In this document: positions 1-8,114 of the stretch, piece after piece
Position numbering within the stretch: the first letter of the stretch is position 1
Layout of the letters: each line of letters starts with the position of its first letter
NCBI RefSeq assembly: GCF_000383595.1
Contig: NZ_KB911581.1
Span: 3,602,265 to 3,666,264, forward strand
From: Streptomyces bottropensis ATCC 25435
GTDB lineage: Bacteria > Actinomycetota > Actinomycetes > Streptomycetales > Streptomycetaceae
Reading direction: 5' to 3'
DNA length: 64,000 nt
Notes under the pieces: generated by a model
Told to the model about the DNA's origin: nothing
Seen by the model: only the letters and a program-made list of their open reading frames with translations
Databases searched by the model: none
Program-made: the position numbers and the translations under genes

Positions 1-1499
1 AGCGCGAGGCGTACGCGAAGTCGCTGCCGAAGGGCCGGGCGAAGCAGTTCAAGGAACTGAAGATCGAGGCGATCCTCGACACCCCGGTGAACATCGTCGT
101 CACCGCCGACCCCACCCGGGGCGGCCGGCACACCCTGGGCCGCCACACCCAGCCGCAGATGGCCCCGTACTCCTCCGCCCTCGCGGTCGAGAACCTCTGG
201 CTCGCGGCCCGCGCCGAGGGCCTCGGCGTCGGCTGGGTCAGCTTCTTCGACGAGCGCGAGATGGTCCGTGCCCTCGGCCTGCCCGAGCACCTGGAGGTCG
301 TGGCGTACCTGTGCGTCGGGTACGTCGACGAGTTCCCGGCGGAGCCCGAGCTGATGCAGGCGGGCTGGGCCAAGCGCCGCCCGCTCTCCTGGGTCGTCCA
401 CGAGGAGACGTACGGCCGCCGCGCCCTGCCCGGCGCCGAGCCGCACGACCTGCTCGCCGAGACCGTCGCCGGCATCCGCCCGCTGGACGCCAAGGCGCTC
501 GGCGAGGCGTGGGAGCGCCAGAAGCGCATGACCAAGCCGGCCGGCGCCCTCGGCATGCTGGAGATCATCTCCGCCCAGCTGTCCGGCCTGTCCAGGCAGT
601 GCCCGCCGCCCATCCCGGAGCCCGCGGCCGTCGCGATCTTCGCGGGCGACCACGGCGTCCACGCCCAGGGCGTCACCCCCTGGCCCCAGGAGGTGACGGC
701 CCAGATGGTCGCCAACTTCCTGGGCGGGGGTGCCGTCTGCAACGCCTTCGCCGCCCAGGTGGGCGCCGAGGTCTGCGTCGTGGACGTCGGCGTGGCGAGT
801 GACCTCCCGGCCACCCCGGGGCTGCTGCCGCGCAAGATCCGCGCCGGTACGTCCGACATGACCACCGGCCCCGCGATGACCCGCGAAGAGGCAAAGCAGG
901 CCATCGAGGTGGGCATCGAGACGGCCCGCGACCTGGTCGCGGCCGGCAACAAGGCGCTCCTCACGGGCGAGATGGGCATCGCCAACACCACCGCCTCCGC
1001 CGCCCTGATCTCCGTCTTCACCGGCGCCGACCCCTCCGAGGTCACCGGCCGGGGCACGGGCATCAACGACGAGACCCTCGCCCGCAAGACGGACGTCGTA
1101 CGCCGCGCCATCGAGCTGCACGAGCCCGACCCGGCCGACCCCATCGGCGTCCTGGCGGCGATGGGCGGCTTCGAACACGCCGCCATCGTCGGTCTCCTCC
1201 TCGGCGGCGCCTCCCTGCGTACGCCGGTGATCCTCGACGGCGTCAGCGCCGGCGCCGCCGCGCTGGTGGCCCGTGCCATCGCCCCCGAGGTCCTCGCCGC
1301 CTGCATCGCCGGCCACCGCAGTGCCGAGCCCGGCCATGTGGCCGCCCTGCAGAAACTGGGTCTGCGCCCGCTGGTCGACCTCGACCTCCGCCTCGGCGAG
1401 GGCACCGGCGCCCTCCTCGCCCTCCCGGTCGTCCAGAGCGCGGCCAGGGCGATGCACGAGGTGGCGACGTTCGACTCGGCGGGGGTGACCGAGAAGTAG
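1..1499 (+). CDS. cobT: BluB-CobT fusion protein, 5' end outside the window
   Basis: The frame is open from base 3, so the gene enters from the left edge; 498 codons are visible. The first ~145 residues resemble the end of a nitroreductase-fold BluB, which makes 5,6-dimethylbenzimidazole (DMB) from reduced FMN. From about residue 155 the protein is CobT, nicotinate-nucleotide:DMB phosphoribosyltransferase, which activates DMB as the lower ligand of cobalamin. The CobT part shows KPAGALG near its start, FAGDHGV, and the C-terminal LGEGTGA stretch (around residue 465) that holds the family's catalytic Glu. The fusion couples DMB synthesis and activation in one cytoplasmic polypeptide. The precorrin-2 enzyme gene follows about 200 bp downstream on the same strand, which fits a cobalamin context. 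BluB's own active site lies outside the window, so its activity cannot be judged. Confidence 0.93.
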   Translation, partial: REAYAKSLPKGRAKQFKELKIEAILDTPVNIVVTADPTRGGRHTLGRHTQPQMAPYSSALAVENLWLAARAEGLGVGWVSFFDEREMVRALGLPEHLEVVAYLCVGYVDEFPAEPELMQAGWAKRRPLSWVVHEETYGRRALPGAEPHDLLAETVAGIRPLDAKALGEAWERQKRMTKPAGALGMLEIISAQLSGLSRQCPPPIPEPAAVAIFAGDHGVHAQGVTPWPQEVTAQMVANFLGGGAVCNAFAAQVGAEVCVVDVGVASDLPATPGLLPRKIRAGTSDMTTGPAMTREEAKQAIEVGIETARDLVAAGNKALLTGEMGIANTTASAALISVFTGADPSEVTGRGTGINDETLARKTDVVRRAIELHEPDPADPIGVLAAMGGFEHAAIVGLLLGGASLRTPVILDGVSAGAAALVARAIAPEVLAACIAGHRSAEPGHVAALQKLGLRPLVDLDLRLGEGTGALLALPVVQSAARAMHEVATFDSAGVTEK

Positions 1500-1697
1500 C
1501 AGGGGGAAGCGGGCGCCGGGCGCGCCACCGGCCCGGGGGCGGTCGCGCCCACCGGCCCGCATCCCGCTCCGGCGGCTCAGCCGGTGCACCTGCTGAGCCC
1601 CACTCCCCGTCCGCCCCTTAGAATCCGCACGTCAGGGCACACTCCAAAGCCGCAGTGGCCCGCCTCGCACGCCGCCAGCCCGAGGAGCCGCACCCTC

Positions 1698-2930
1698 ATG
1701 GCCGAACACCCCGCCTACCCCGTAGGCCTCCGCCTCACCGGCCGCCGAGTGGTCGTCATCGGCGGCGGCCAGGTCGCCCAACGCCGCCTCCCCGCCCTCA
1801 TCGCGGCCGGCGCCGACATCGTCCTCGTGTCCCCGAGCGCCACCCCCTCCGTGGAGGCGATGGCGGACGCGGGCGAGCTGACCTGGGAGCGGCGCAGGTA
1901 CGCGGAGGGCGACCTCGCCGAGGCCTGGTACGTCCTGATCGCCACCGGCGACCCGGTGGCGAACGCCCGCGCGTCCGCCGAGGCGGAGCGCCACCGCATC
2001 TGGTGCGTCCGCTCCGACAGCGCGGAGGAGGCCACCGCCTGGACCCCGGCGACCGGCCACAGCGAGGGCGTCACGGTCGCCGTGCTCACCGCCAACGCCC
2101 AGGAGCGCGACCCCCGCCACACCGCCGCGATCCGCGACGCGGTCGTCGAGGGCCTGCGGGACGGCACCCTCGTGGCCCCCCACCACCGCACCCGCACCCC
2201 CGGTGTCTCCCTCGTCGGCGGCGGCCCCGGCGACCCGGACCTGATCACCGTGCGCGGCCGCCGCCTCCTCGCCGAGGCCGATGTCGTCATCGCCGACCGC
2301 CTCGGCCCCCGCGACCTCCTCGCCGAACTCCCGCCGCACGTCGAGGTGATCGACGCGGCGAAGATTCCGTACGGCCGCTTCATGGCCCAGGAGGCGATCA
2401 ACAACGCGCTGATCGAGCACGCCAAGCAGGGCAAGTCGGTCGTGCGCCTCAAGGGCGGCGACCCGTACGTGTTCGGCCGCGGCATGGAGGAACTGCACGC
2501 GCTCGCCGAGGCCGGCATCCCGTGCACGGTCGTCCCCGGCATCTCCAGTTCGATCTCCGTCCCGAGCGCGGCCGGCATCCCGGTCACCCACCGGGGTGTC
2601 GCGCACGAGTTCACCGTGGTCAGCGGCCATGTGGCCCCCGACGACGAGCGCTCCCTCGTCGACTGGCCCGCCCTCGCCCGGCTGACCGGCACCCTGGTGA
2701 TCCTGATGGGCGTCGACAAGATCGGCCGGATCGCCGAGACCCTGGTGGCGCACGGGAGGTCCCCGGACACCCCGGTCGCCCTGGTCCAGGAGGGCACCAC
2801 GGCCGCCCAGCGCCGGGTGGACGCCACCCTCGCCACGGTCGCCGAGACGGTGCGTGCGCAAGGGGTCAAGCCGCCGGCCGTGATCGTGATCGGCGAGGTC
2901 GTGAAGGTGGGGCCCGGGCCGGACGCATGA
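1698..2930 (+). CDS. cysG: bifunctional precorrin-2 dehydrogenase / uroporphyrinogen-III C-methyltransferase (CysG-type)
   Basis: The protein has 410 residues and two modules. Residues 1 to ~165 form an NAD-binding precorrin-2 dehydrogenase (VVVIGGGQVAQRR near the N-terminus). Residues ~170-405 form a SAM-dependent uroporphyrinogen-III methyltransferase, with VGGGPGDPDL at its start, GGDPYVFGRG, and PGISSSISVPSAAGIPVTHR. It makes precorrin-2 and oxidises it toward sirohydrochlorin, feeding siroheme or cobalamin. It is somewhat shorter than E. coli CysG (about 457 residues), so a chelatase function is uncertain. The frame stays open upstream to 1584, but the ATG at 1698 is preceded by GAGGAG (1682-1687) and begins just before the dehydrogenase fold, so I chose it. 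A TAGAAT at 1619-1624 could be a -10 element, but no clear -35 accompanies it. Confidence 0.92.
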   Translation: MAEHPAYPVGLRLTGRRVVVIGGGQVAQRRLPALIAAGADIVLVSPSATPSVEAMADAGELTWERRRYAEGDLAEAWYVLIATGDPVANARASAEAERHRIWCVRSDSAEEATAWTPATGHSEGVTVAVLTANAQERDPRHTAAIRDAVVEGLRDGTLVAPHHRTRTPGVSLVGGGPGDPDLITVRGRRLLAEADVVIADRLGPRDLLAELPPHVEVIDAAKIPYGRFMAQEAINNALIEHAKQGKSVVRLKGGDPYVFGRGMEELHALAEAGIPCTVVPGISSSISVPSAAGIPVTHRGVAHEFTVVSGHVAPDDERSLVDWPALARLTGTLVILMGVDKIGRIAETLVAHGRSPDTPVALVQEGTTAAQRRVDATLATVAETVRAQGVKPPAVIVIGEVVKVGPGPDA

Positions 2931-3000
2931 CACCGGGCGATGACCCCGGACCGTGCGGAGCGGAACCGTAACCACCGGTAACCCGACCCGTCCCCAGCCG

Positions 3001-3029
3001 TTGGCACCACACCCAGGACAAGGCAGTAT
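3001..3029 (+). promoter_or_regulatory. promoter of the TrmH-family gene, probably leaderless
   Basis: TTGGCA at 3001-3006 and CAGTAT at 3024-3029 are separated by 17 bp. The predicted +1 falls at or within a base or two of the GTG at 3036, and no convincing ribosome binding site lies between. Confidence 0.5.
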
Positions 3030-3035
3030 CACCCT

Positions 3036-3854
3036 GTGGCCGATCTCATCACCGTTGACGACCCCGACGACCCGCGCCTGCGCGACTACACCGGCCTGAC
3101 CGACGTGGAGCTGCGCCGACGGCGCGAACCCGCCGAGGGCCTGTTCATCGCCGAGGGCGAGAAGGTCATCAGACGGGCCAAGGAAGCCGGCTACGAGATG
3201 CGCTCCATGCTGCTCTCCGCCAAGTGGGTCGACGTCATGCGCGACGTCATCGACGAACTCCCGGCCCCCGTCTACGCGGTCAGCCCCGAACTCGCCGAAC
3301 AGGTCACCGGGTACCACGTGCACCGCGGCGCCCTCGCCTCGATGCAGCGCAGGCCCCTGCCGACGGCCGACCAACTCCTGGGCGCCGCCCGCCGGGTCGT
3401 CATCATGGAGTCGGTCAACGACCACACCAACATCGGCGCGATCTTCCGCTCGGCCGCCGCCCTCGGCATGGACGCGGTCCTGCTCTCCCCGGACTGCGCC
3501 GACCCGCTCTACCGCCGCAGCGTCAAGGTCTCCATGGGAGCGGTCTTCTCCGTGCCCTACGCCCGCCTGGACGCCTGGCCCAAGGGCCTCGACGCGGTCC
3601 GCGACGCCGGCTTCACCCTGCTCGCCCTCACCCCGGACGAGAAGGCGAAGTCCCTCGACGAGACCGCCCCGCACCGCATGGACCGCGTCGCCCTGATGCT
3701 CGGCGCCGAGGGAGACGGCCTCTCCACCAAGGCCCTCATGTCCGCCGACGAATGGGTCCGCATCCCCATGGCCCACGGAGTCGACTCCCTCAACGTGGGC
3801 GCGGCGGCGGCAGTGGCCTTCTACGCGGTGGCGACGGGACGGCCGCGGAACTAG
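3036..3854 (+). CDS. TrmH/SpoU-family 2'-O-ribose RNA methyltransferase
   Basis: The 272-residue protein carries the SPOUT knot motifs of the TrmH family: NDHTNIGAIFRSAAALG (motif 1, about residue 128), LGAEGDGLS (motif 2), and SLNVGAAAAVAFYA (motif 3). An N-terminal substrate-binding part with FIAEGEKVIRRA is of the kind seen in rRNA methyltransferases. It should methylate a ribose 2'-OH in rRNA or tRNA using SAM; the exact target cannot be read from the sequence. The start is GTG 3036. A TTGGCA (3001-3006) and CAGTAT (3024-3029), 17 bp apart, place the transcription start at or very near this GTG, so the mRNA is probably leaderless. The gene ends 16 bp from the convergent kinase gene. Confidence 0.9.
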   Translation: MADLITVDDPDDPRLRDYTGLTDVELRRRREPAEGLFIAEGEKVIRRAKEAGYEMRSMLLSAKWVDVMRDVIDELPAPVYAVSPELAEQVTGYHVHRGALASMQRRPLPTADQLLGAARRVVIMESVNDHTNIGAIFRSAAALGMDAVLLSPDCADPLYRRSVKVSMGAVFSVPYARLDAWPKGLDAVRDAGFTLLALTPDEKAKSLDETAPHRMDRVALMLGAEGDGLSTKALMSADEWVRIPMAHGVDSLNVGAAAAVAFYAVATGRPRN

Positions 3855-3870
3855 CGCCCCGGGCCGGGTC

Positions 3871-5223
3871 CTAGGGGACCAGGGCCGACCCCGCCGAACC
3901 CCCGCCGTCCCGCTCCACGACCGGCTGCTCCTGGCGGACGCCGTCACCGAGCCCCCGGGACGGCCCCTGGCACCCCTGCGCCGTGGCGATCCCGAGCGCG
4001 GCGAGCAGCGTCACCACGACGAACACGAAAAGCCGCTGCCGCAGCAGCCGCGGATTGGCGGGCCGTCGCCCGGTCCCGTTGGTCCGGGGCCCCGGCCGCC
4101 CCGCGCCACTGCGCGGAGCGGGCCGCTTCCCGGACCCCGTGGTGTTGCGCGGTGGCAGGGGACGAGCCCCCGAACGCGCCCCGCCGGCCCCCGTCCGCGC
4201 CCCGCTCCCACCCGCCCGGGAGCCGCCCCCGGTCCGGGGAGCCTGTGCACCGGCCGTGCCCGGCCTGCCGGGCTGTGTCCCCCGCGGCTCCGGCGGCTGG
4301 CGCAGGGTGCGCTGCTCGACGTACTGCTCCGCGAGCCGCCCCGAGGAGCGGTCCGGATCCGTGCGCGGCGCGGGCGGCCGCATGTCGGACAGGCCCTGTG
4401 CCTCACGGGCGGCGATCTCCTTGAGCCGCAGCGACAGTTGCAGCGTGCTGGGCCGCTCCTCCGGGTCCTTCGCCAGACAGGCGCGGACGAGGGGGGCGAG
4501 CGCGTCGGGCACCCCGCGCAGCTGCGCCTCCTCGTGCACCACCCGGTAGAGCATGACCTCCGAACTGCCGTGTCCGAAGGGCGAGTCGGAGGTCGCCGCG
4601 TAGGCGAGCGTGGCGCCGAGGGAGAAGACGTCGGTGGCCGGCGTGACGGCGGCCCCGCGCACCTGTTCGGGCGCCAGGAAGCCGGGCGACCCCACGGCCG
4701 TACCGACATGGGTCAGGGTCGAGGCCCCGGTCGCCCACGCGATACCGAAGTCGATGATCCGCGGCCCCTTGGGGGACAGCAGGATGTTGGAGGGCTTGAG
4801 ATCACGGTGTACGACACCGGCCTCGTGCACGGCCACGAGCCCCTCGGAGAGGGCGGCGCCGACGGCGGCCACGTCGGCCGCCGACATGGGCCCCTCATCG
4901 GCGACCTTGTCGTGCAGCGAGGGCCCCGGCACGTACTGCGTGGCGAACCACGGCCGGTCCGCGTCCAGATCGGCGGCGACCAGCCGGGCCGTGCACCCGC
5001 CCCTGATCCGCCGCGCCGCCGACACCTCGCGCGCGAACCGGGACCGGAACTCCTGATCCTCCGCCAGGTCCGGCCGGATGACCTTGAGCGCGACGCGCTG
5101 TCCACGCCGGTCGGAGCCCAGGTAGACGACGCCCATTCCCCCCGCGCCGAGCCGTCTGTGGATCCTGAACGAGCCGACGACGCGCGGGTCCTCGCGCCTC
5201 AGGCGCATCATCGCCATGTTCAT
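3871..5223 (-). CDS. membrane-anchored Ser/Thr protein kinase (PknB/Hanks type)
   Basis: From the ATG at 5223 the protein has 450 residues. The kinase domain fills residues ~17-275: glycine loop GAGGMG (26-31), ATP-binding Lys47 in VALKV, catalytic HRDLKPSN (HRD 139-141), DFG (158-160) and APEQ in the P+1 region. A long Pro/Gly/Arg-rich linker follows (~275-395). One hydrophobic segment (~398-415) then leaves a short outer tail of about 35 residues, with no PASTA or other sensor domain. The kinase should therefore sit in the cytoplasm, tethered to the membrane. The frame extends upstream to 5253 without a ribosome binding site. In-frame ATGs at 5223, 5217, 5211 and 5208 compete; GGGGA before 5217 makes that a near-equal choice. 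It converges on the methyltransferase gene. Confidence 0.92.
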   Translation of the reverse strand: MNMAMMRLRREDPRVVGSFRIHRRLGAGGMGVVYLGSDRRGQRVALKVIRPDLAEDQEFRSRFAREVSAARRIRGGCTARLVAADLDADRPWFATQYVPGPSLHDKVADEGPMSAADVAAVGAALSEGLVAVHEAGVVHRDLKPSNILLSPKGPRIIDFGIAWATGASTLTHVGTAVGSPGFLAPEQVRGAAVTPATDVFSLGATLAYAATSDSPFGHGSSEVMLYRVVHEEAQLRGVPDALAPLVRACLAKDPEERPSTLQLSLRLKEIAAREAQGLSDMRPPAPRTDPDRSSGRLAEQYVEQRTLRQPPEPRGTQPGRPGTAGAQAPRTGGGSRAGGSGARTGAGGARSGARPLPPRNTTGSGKRPAPRSGAGRPGPRTNGTGRRPANPRLLRQRLFVFVVVTLLAALGIATAQGCQGPSRGLGDGVRQEQPVVERDGGGSAGSALVP

Positions 5224-5419
5224 CCCCGCTGCCCGTTCCGTCTGACGAGCCACAGCTTACGTTTCCACGGCCGGGCGTGCGCAGAGGCCGCGCCCTCACG
5301 ACCCGACGGATTGTCAGTGCCGAATGAGAAACTTGAAGAGGAGTCAGGGAACAGGAGTTCGGGGCGTTGTTGGGCTCCCCTTGATCCCAACCAGCCACCG
5401 CAGAAGGGGGATTGAACCC

Positions 5420-5659
5420 GTGAAGGGTGACCGAGTGGAGATCGTCGTGGACGCCGGGGACACGACGCGCACGTACGAGGTGATCGCGAGCAGGGCGGGC
5501 CGCCGGGTGGAGACGGCGGTGCGACGGGGCGTGGTGGAAGTGAGCGAAGTCACCCGGAACGGCTCCGTGGTGCGGACGGCCCGGTTCATGGCGAACCGGG
5601 TCCTCGCGCTGGTCGAGCAGCCGGTGCCCCGCGAGGACGGCTCGGAGCGGAACGGGTAG
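5420..5659 (+). CDS. small conserved hypothetical protein (79 aa)
   Basis: The start is GTG 5420, preceded by AGAAGGGGG (5402-5410) at about 9 bp. The product has 79 residues, no signal peptide and no membrane segment. Its alternating pattern (VEIVVDAG, TYEVIASRAG, VEVSEVTRNG, VVRTARFMANRVLALVEQ) suggests a small all-beta or beta-alpha domain. The gene is divergent from the kinase, about 200 bp away. I do not recognise the family. Codon use and the ribosome binding site support a real gene. Function is unknown. Confidence 0.72.
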   Translation: MKGDRVEIVVDAGDTTRTYEVIASRAGRRVETAVRRGVVEVSEVTRNGSVVRTARFMANRVLALVEQPVPREDGSERNG

Positions 5660-5810
5660 CAGATGGGGCAGACCGGGCGTCCCCTCCGGGAAGACCCCGA
5701 GACCTGGGACCCCGTCTCCACCCTGGGGAGTACACCGAGGGTCCTCGCTCATCCTCCGGGAGGCCCGGCAATCGGTACGAGGGCATGACGACCCCGACCC
5801 GCCACCCGCC

Positions 5811-5870
5811 TAGATTTGAGGTCAAGCGGCGGGTGCAGCACTCGTCCCCCGAGGTCAGACACCCGCCGCT
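5811..5870 (+). promoter_or_regulatory. candidate promoter and structured 5' leader of the 66-aa membrane protein gene
   Basis: TAGATT at 5811-5816 looks like a -10 element, with a weak TGACGA 19 bp upstream. Just after the predicted +1 (~5823) lies a perfect 11-bp inverted repeat, AGCGGCGGGTG (5825-5835) and CACCCGCCGCT (5860-5870). A second small hairpin, CTCG-TCCCC-CGAG (5841-5853), sits inside the loop. The mRNA would begin almost directly with this two-storey hairpin, about 30 nt before the ribosome binding site. Confidence 0.5.
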
Positions 5871-5913
5871 GCCAACGACAAGCAACATCGACAAGAAGGT
5901 CAGAGGAGGGACC

Positions 5914-6114
5914 ATGGCCCACACGGCACCGCGGACCGCGATCCGCACACGGGAGCGCAGGACGTTCACCGCCGACCGTCGTCCGGGCCGTCGTCACCCC
6001 TTGGTGGCGACCGCGATGGTCCTCCCTCTGGCGGCCCTGCTCGTGTACGCCTTCGGCGGCTGGGAAGCAGTGGTCACACAAGCGTCGTCCGTGGGTGTGA
6101 TGCTGGGGCGCTGA
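5914..6114 (+). CDS. small single-span membrane protein (66 aa)
   Basis: The ATG at 5914 has a strong ribosome binding site (GAGGAGGG, from about 5903). It gives a 66-residue protein with a basic N-terminal half (many Arg, residues ~5-28) and one membrane segment at ~30-50 (LVATAMVLPLAALLVYAFGG). It ends in a short tail. The basic side should stay in the cytoplasm. The gene forms its own transcription unit between the leader hairpin at 5825 and the terminator at 6204. I do not recognise the family, and no function can be assigned. The frame is open further upstream to 5785, but that part crosses the leader hairpin and is unlikely to be coding. Confidence 0.72.
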   Translation: MAHTAPRTAIRTRERRTFTADRRPGRRHPLVATAMVLPLAALLVYAFGGWEAVVTQASSVGVMLGR

Positions 6115-6203
6115 GCGGCGACCCCAGGCCCGGAAGAGCGGTCCGGGCGGGGACATCCATCCATGAAACCCCGTGGGGACGGGGGTGCGGCGGACGGCAA
6201 AAG

Positions 6204-6244
6204 ACGCCCGCGCAGCTGGGGAGCTGCGCGGGCGTTGCCTTTTT
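6204..6244 (+). terminator. Rho-independent terminator
   Basis: Perfect 14-bp arms (ACGCCCGCGCAGCT at 6204-6217 and its complement at 6222-6235) enclose a GGGG loop. TTGCCTTTTT follows. It closes the 66-aa membrane protein unit. Confidence 0.9.
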
Positions 6245-6400
6245 CCGGAGCCCCCCACCGAGAGCGCTCGTGCCGACGGGTCAGGGCGGGCACGACGGCT
6301 CCTCGTGACCACCGGGCCCGGAATCCTCTCCCGGCCCCTCCGGCCGGGCGCACCGGGGCCGTAGGCTCACGTGCAGCGCCGTAGCCGAGCAGGGGGACCC

Positions 6401-7348
6401 ATGACGACCACAGCCGACGCCGGCGTGCTGCCCGCCCTCAGGGCCAGGGTGCGCGGCACGGCCCACCCCGGGTCCGCCCCCTGTTCCCACCCGGACTCGG
6501 TCCTCGCGGAACGCCCCGACGGCACGGTCGTCCGTCACGCCGACACCGTGGCCAAGGCCCACGCCCCCGGCACCGACCCCGCCCACCTGACCCTCCGCCT
6601 GACCGTCGCCGCGGCCCACCCGGACACCCTGCTCGCCCCACTCCGTCCGACCCCGGCCGCCCTCCACGACCGCCTCGTCACGTTCTGGCCGTACGGCACC
6701 CCGGTCGACCCCGAGGCCCCGGAGGCCGCTCCCTGGGAGGCGGCGGCCACCCTCCTCGCCCGCCTCCACCGGCAGCAGCCGCCGCCGGGCCTGCCGCCCA
6801 TGCGCGGCCCGGCCAAGGCCGCCCAGGCCGTCGCCCGCCTGAAAGCCACCGCACCCCACCACCCCGCCACGCCCTCGGTACTGCGCGCCTGGCGCACCCT
6901 TCCCGCCTGGGCCAGGGCCGAGGCCCCCATGCCCGGCACGGGCACCCTCTGCCACGGCGATCTGCACCTCGGCCAGCTCGTCCGGCATCCCGCGGGCACG
7001 GGCCCCTGGCGGCTCATCGACGTCGACGACCTGGGCGTGGGCGTCCCCGCCTGGGACCTCGCCCGCCCCGCCGCCTGGTACGCCTGCGGCCTCCTTTTGC
7101 CCGAGGAGTGGACCCGCTTCCTGAGCGCCTACCGGGGGGCCGACGGCCCGGCCGTCCCCGCGCACGGCGACCCCTGGCCGGTACTGGACGTGCCGGCCCG
7201 CGCACTCACCGTGCAGACCGCGGCCCTGGCGCTCGCGAAGTCCACGGCGGCAGGCCGGCCCCTCGACGACGCGCAGCGGTCCGTTGTGGACGCATGTGAC
7301 CGAATGAATGGCATCCCGCCGGAGTTGGACGGCCCTTTCCCGAAGTAG
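6401..7348 (+). CDS. aminoglycoside phosphotransferase-family kinase (APH/choline-kinase fold)
   Basis: The ATG at 6401 follows GCAGGGGGACC and gives 315 residues. The C-terminal lobe shows the APH-family Brenner loop LCHGDLHLGQL (around residue 185) and the metal-binding IDVDDLGVG, then WDLARPA. The N-terminal lobe carries ADTVAKAH, where Lys can bind ATP. The family phosphorylates small molecules such as aminoglycosides, choline or sugars. The substrate here cannot be told, and nothing nearby suggests resistance. The frame extends 10 codons further upstream without a better ribosome binding site. The zinc-ribbon gene follows about 80 bp downstream on the same strand. Confidence 0.85.
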   Translation: MTTTADAGVLPALRARVRGTAHPGSAPCSHPDSVLAERPDGTVVRHADTVAKAHAPGTDPAHLTLRLTVAAAHPDTLLAPLRPTPAALHDRLVTFWPYGTPVDPEAPEAAPWEAAATLLARLHRQQPPPGLPPMRGPAKAAQAVARLKATAPHHPATPSVLRAWRTLPAWARAEAPMPGTGTLCHGDLHLGQLVRHPAGTGPWRLIDVDDLGVGVPAWDLARPAAWYACGLLLPEEWTRFLSAYRGADGPAVPAHGDPWPVLDVPARALTVQTAALALAKSTAAGRPLDDAQRSVVDACDRMNGIPPELDGPFPK

Positions 7349-7429
7349 GGTGCAACCGACCGCGGCCGGACAGTGTCTGTCCAGGCGTAACGCGAAGCAG
7401 GACCGAACGCCGAGGAGTTGATCCGAACC

Positions 7430-7741
7430 ATGCACATGCAGTGTCCCAAGTGCCATGCGCCGATGCACACCTACAACCGCAGTGGCGTCCAGATCGAGCA
7501 GTGCAGCGGCTGCCGGGGGATCTTCCTCGACTACGGCGAGCTGGAGGCTCTGACCCGTCTGGAGGGCCAGTGGGGCGGCGGTCCGGCCGTTCCCCCGCCG
7601 CCGGCGGCTCCGCAGTACCCCTCGGGCGGCGGTCACAGCGCTCCCGCCTGGGGCGCTCCGCAGGGCGGTCACCACGGAGGCCATCACGGCGGTCACGGAC
7701 ACCACAACCGCGGCTTCGGTCACATGCTGTTCTCCAGCTGA
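7430..7741 (+). CDS. TFIIB-type zinc-ribbon protein with His-rich tail
   Basis: The 103-residue protein opens with a zinc ribbon: CPKC (residues ~5-8) and CSGC (~27-30), followed by RGIFLDYGELEALTRLE, typical of the zf-TFIIB-like family. The second half is Pro/Gly-rich and ends in a His/Gly-rich tract (GGHHGGHHGGHGHH) that could bind metal. The ATG at 7430 follows GAGGAG (7412-7417) by 12 bp; an ATG two codons further on is also possible. The family is small and cytoplasmic, and its role is not established. Transcription should stop at the hairpins at 7745-7810 before it meets the convergent tRNA operon. Confidence 0.82.
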   Translation: MHMQCPKCHAPMHTYNRSGVQIEQCSGCRGIFLDYGELEALTRLEGQWGGGPAVPPPPAAPQYPSGGGHSAPAWGAPQGGHHGGHHGGHGHHNRGFGHMLFSS

Positions 7742-7744
7742 GCC

Positions 7745-7810
7745 GTGGGCAGGGTGCGTCCGCGCCCTGCCCACGACGAAGCCCCCGGCCGTACGAGACG
7801 GCCGGGGGCT
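7745..7810. terminator. double-hairpin bidirectional terminator
   Basis: The first hairpin has 10-bp arms at 7745-7754 and 7765-7774. The second has 12-bp arms (GCCCCCGGCCGT 7781-7792 and its complement 7798-7809), extended by an A-T pair. They lie between the 3' ends of the zinc-ribbon gene and the opposing tRNA operon. There is no U-tract. Confidence 0.75.
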
Positions 7811-7819
7811 CGGTGCGTG

Positions 7820-7891
7820 TGGACGATACTGGGATTGAACCAGTGACCTCTTCCGTGTCAGGGAAGCGCTCTCCCGCTGAGCTAATCGTCC
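7820..7891 (-). tRNA. tRNA-Val(GAC), copy 3 of the operon
   Basis: On the minus strand a GGACGAT/ATCGTCC acceptor stem, D arm, anticodon stem CTTCC-CTGACAC-GGAAG (anticodon GAC) and T arm ACTGG-TTCAATC-CCAGT form a 72-nt cloverleaf with discriminator A. CCA is not encoded. It is the last gene of the five-tRNA operon. Confidence 0.97.
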
Positions 7892-7925
7892 TCGGGATCA
7901 CAGCACCACGGGTGCTGATCCTGCG

Positions 7926-7997
7926 TGCGCGATACTGGGATTGAACCAGTGACCTCTTCCGTGTCAGGGAAGCGCTCTCCCGCTGAGCTAATCGCGC
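7926..7997 (-). tRNA. tRNA-Val(GAC), copy 2, with a different acceptor stem
   Basis: The body is the same as its neighbours with anticodon GAC, but the acceptor stem is GCGCGAT/ATCGCGC instead of GGACGAT/ATCGTCC. Pairing is kept, so the stem changed by compensating substitutions. The discriminator is A and CCA is not encoded. Confidence 0.96.
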
Positions 7998-8038
7998 GGG
8001 GTCGAAGCCTCACGGCTCCGGAAGCCCTCAGGCCTCAG

Positions 8039-8110
8039 TGGACGATACTGGGATTGAACCAGTGACCTCTTCCGTGTCAGGGAAGCGCTCTCCCGCTGAG
8101 CTAATCGTCC
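8039..8110 (-). tRNA. tRNA-Val(GAC), copy 1
   Basis: The 72-nt cloverleaf has a GGACGAT/ATCGTCC acceptor stem and anticodon GAC. Its sequence matches the copy at 7820-7891. It lies only 4 bp downstream of the tRNA-Cys on the minus strand. Confidence 0.97.
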
Positions 8111-8114
8111 TTGG

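Noticed and set aside
1632..3947. 771-aa minus-strand open frame
   Set aside because: It runs opposite the siroheme enzyme and methyltransferase genes and shows no domain.
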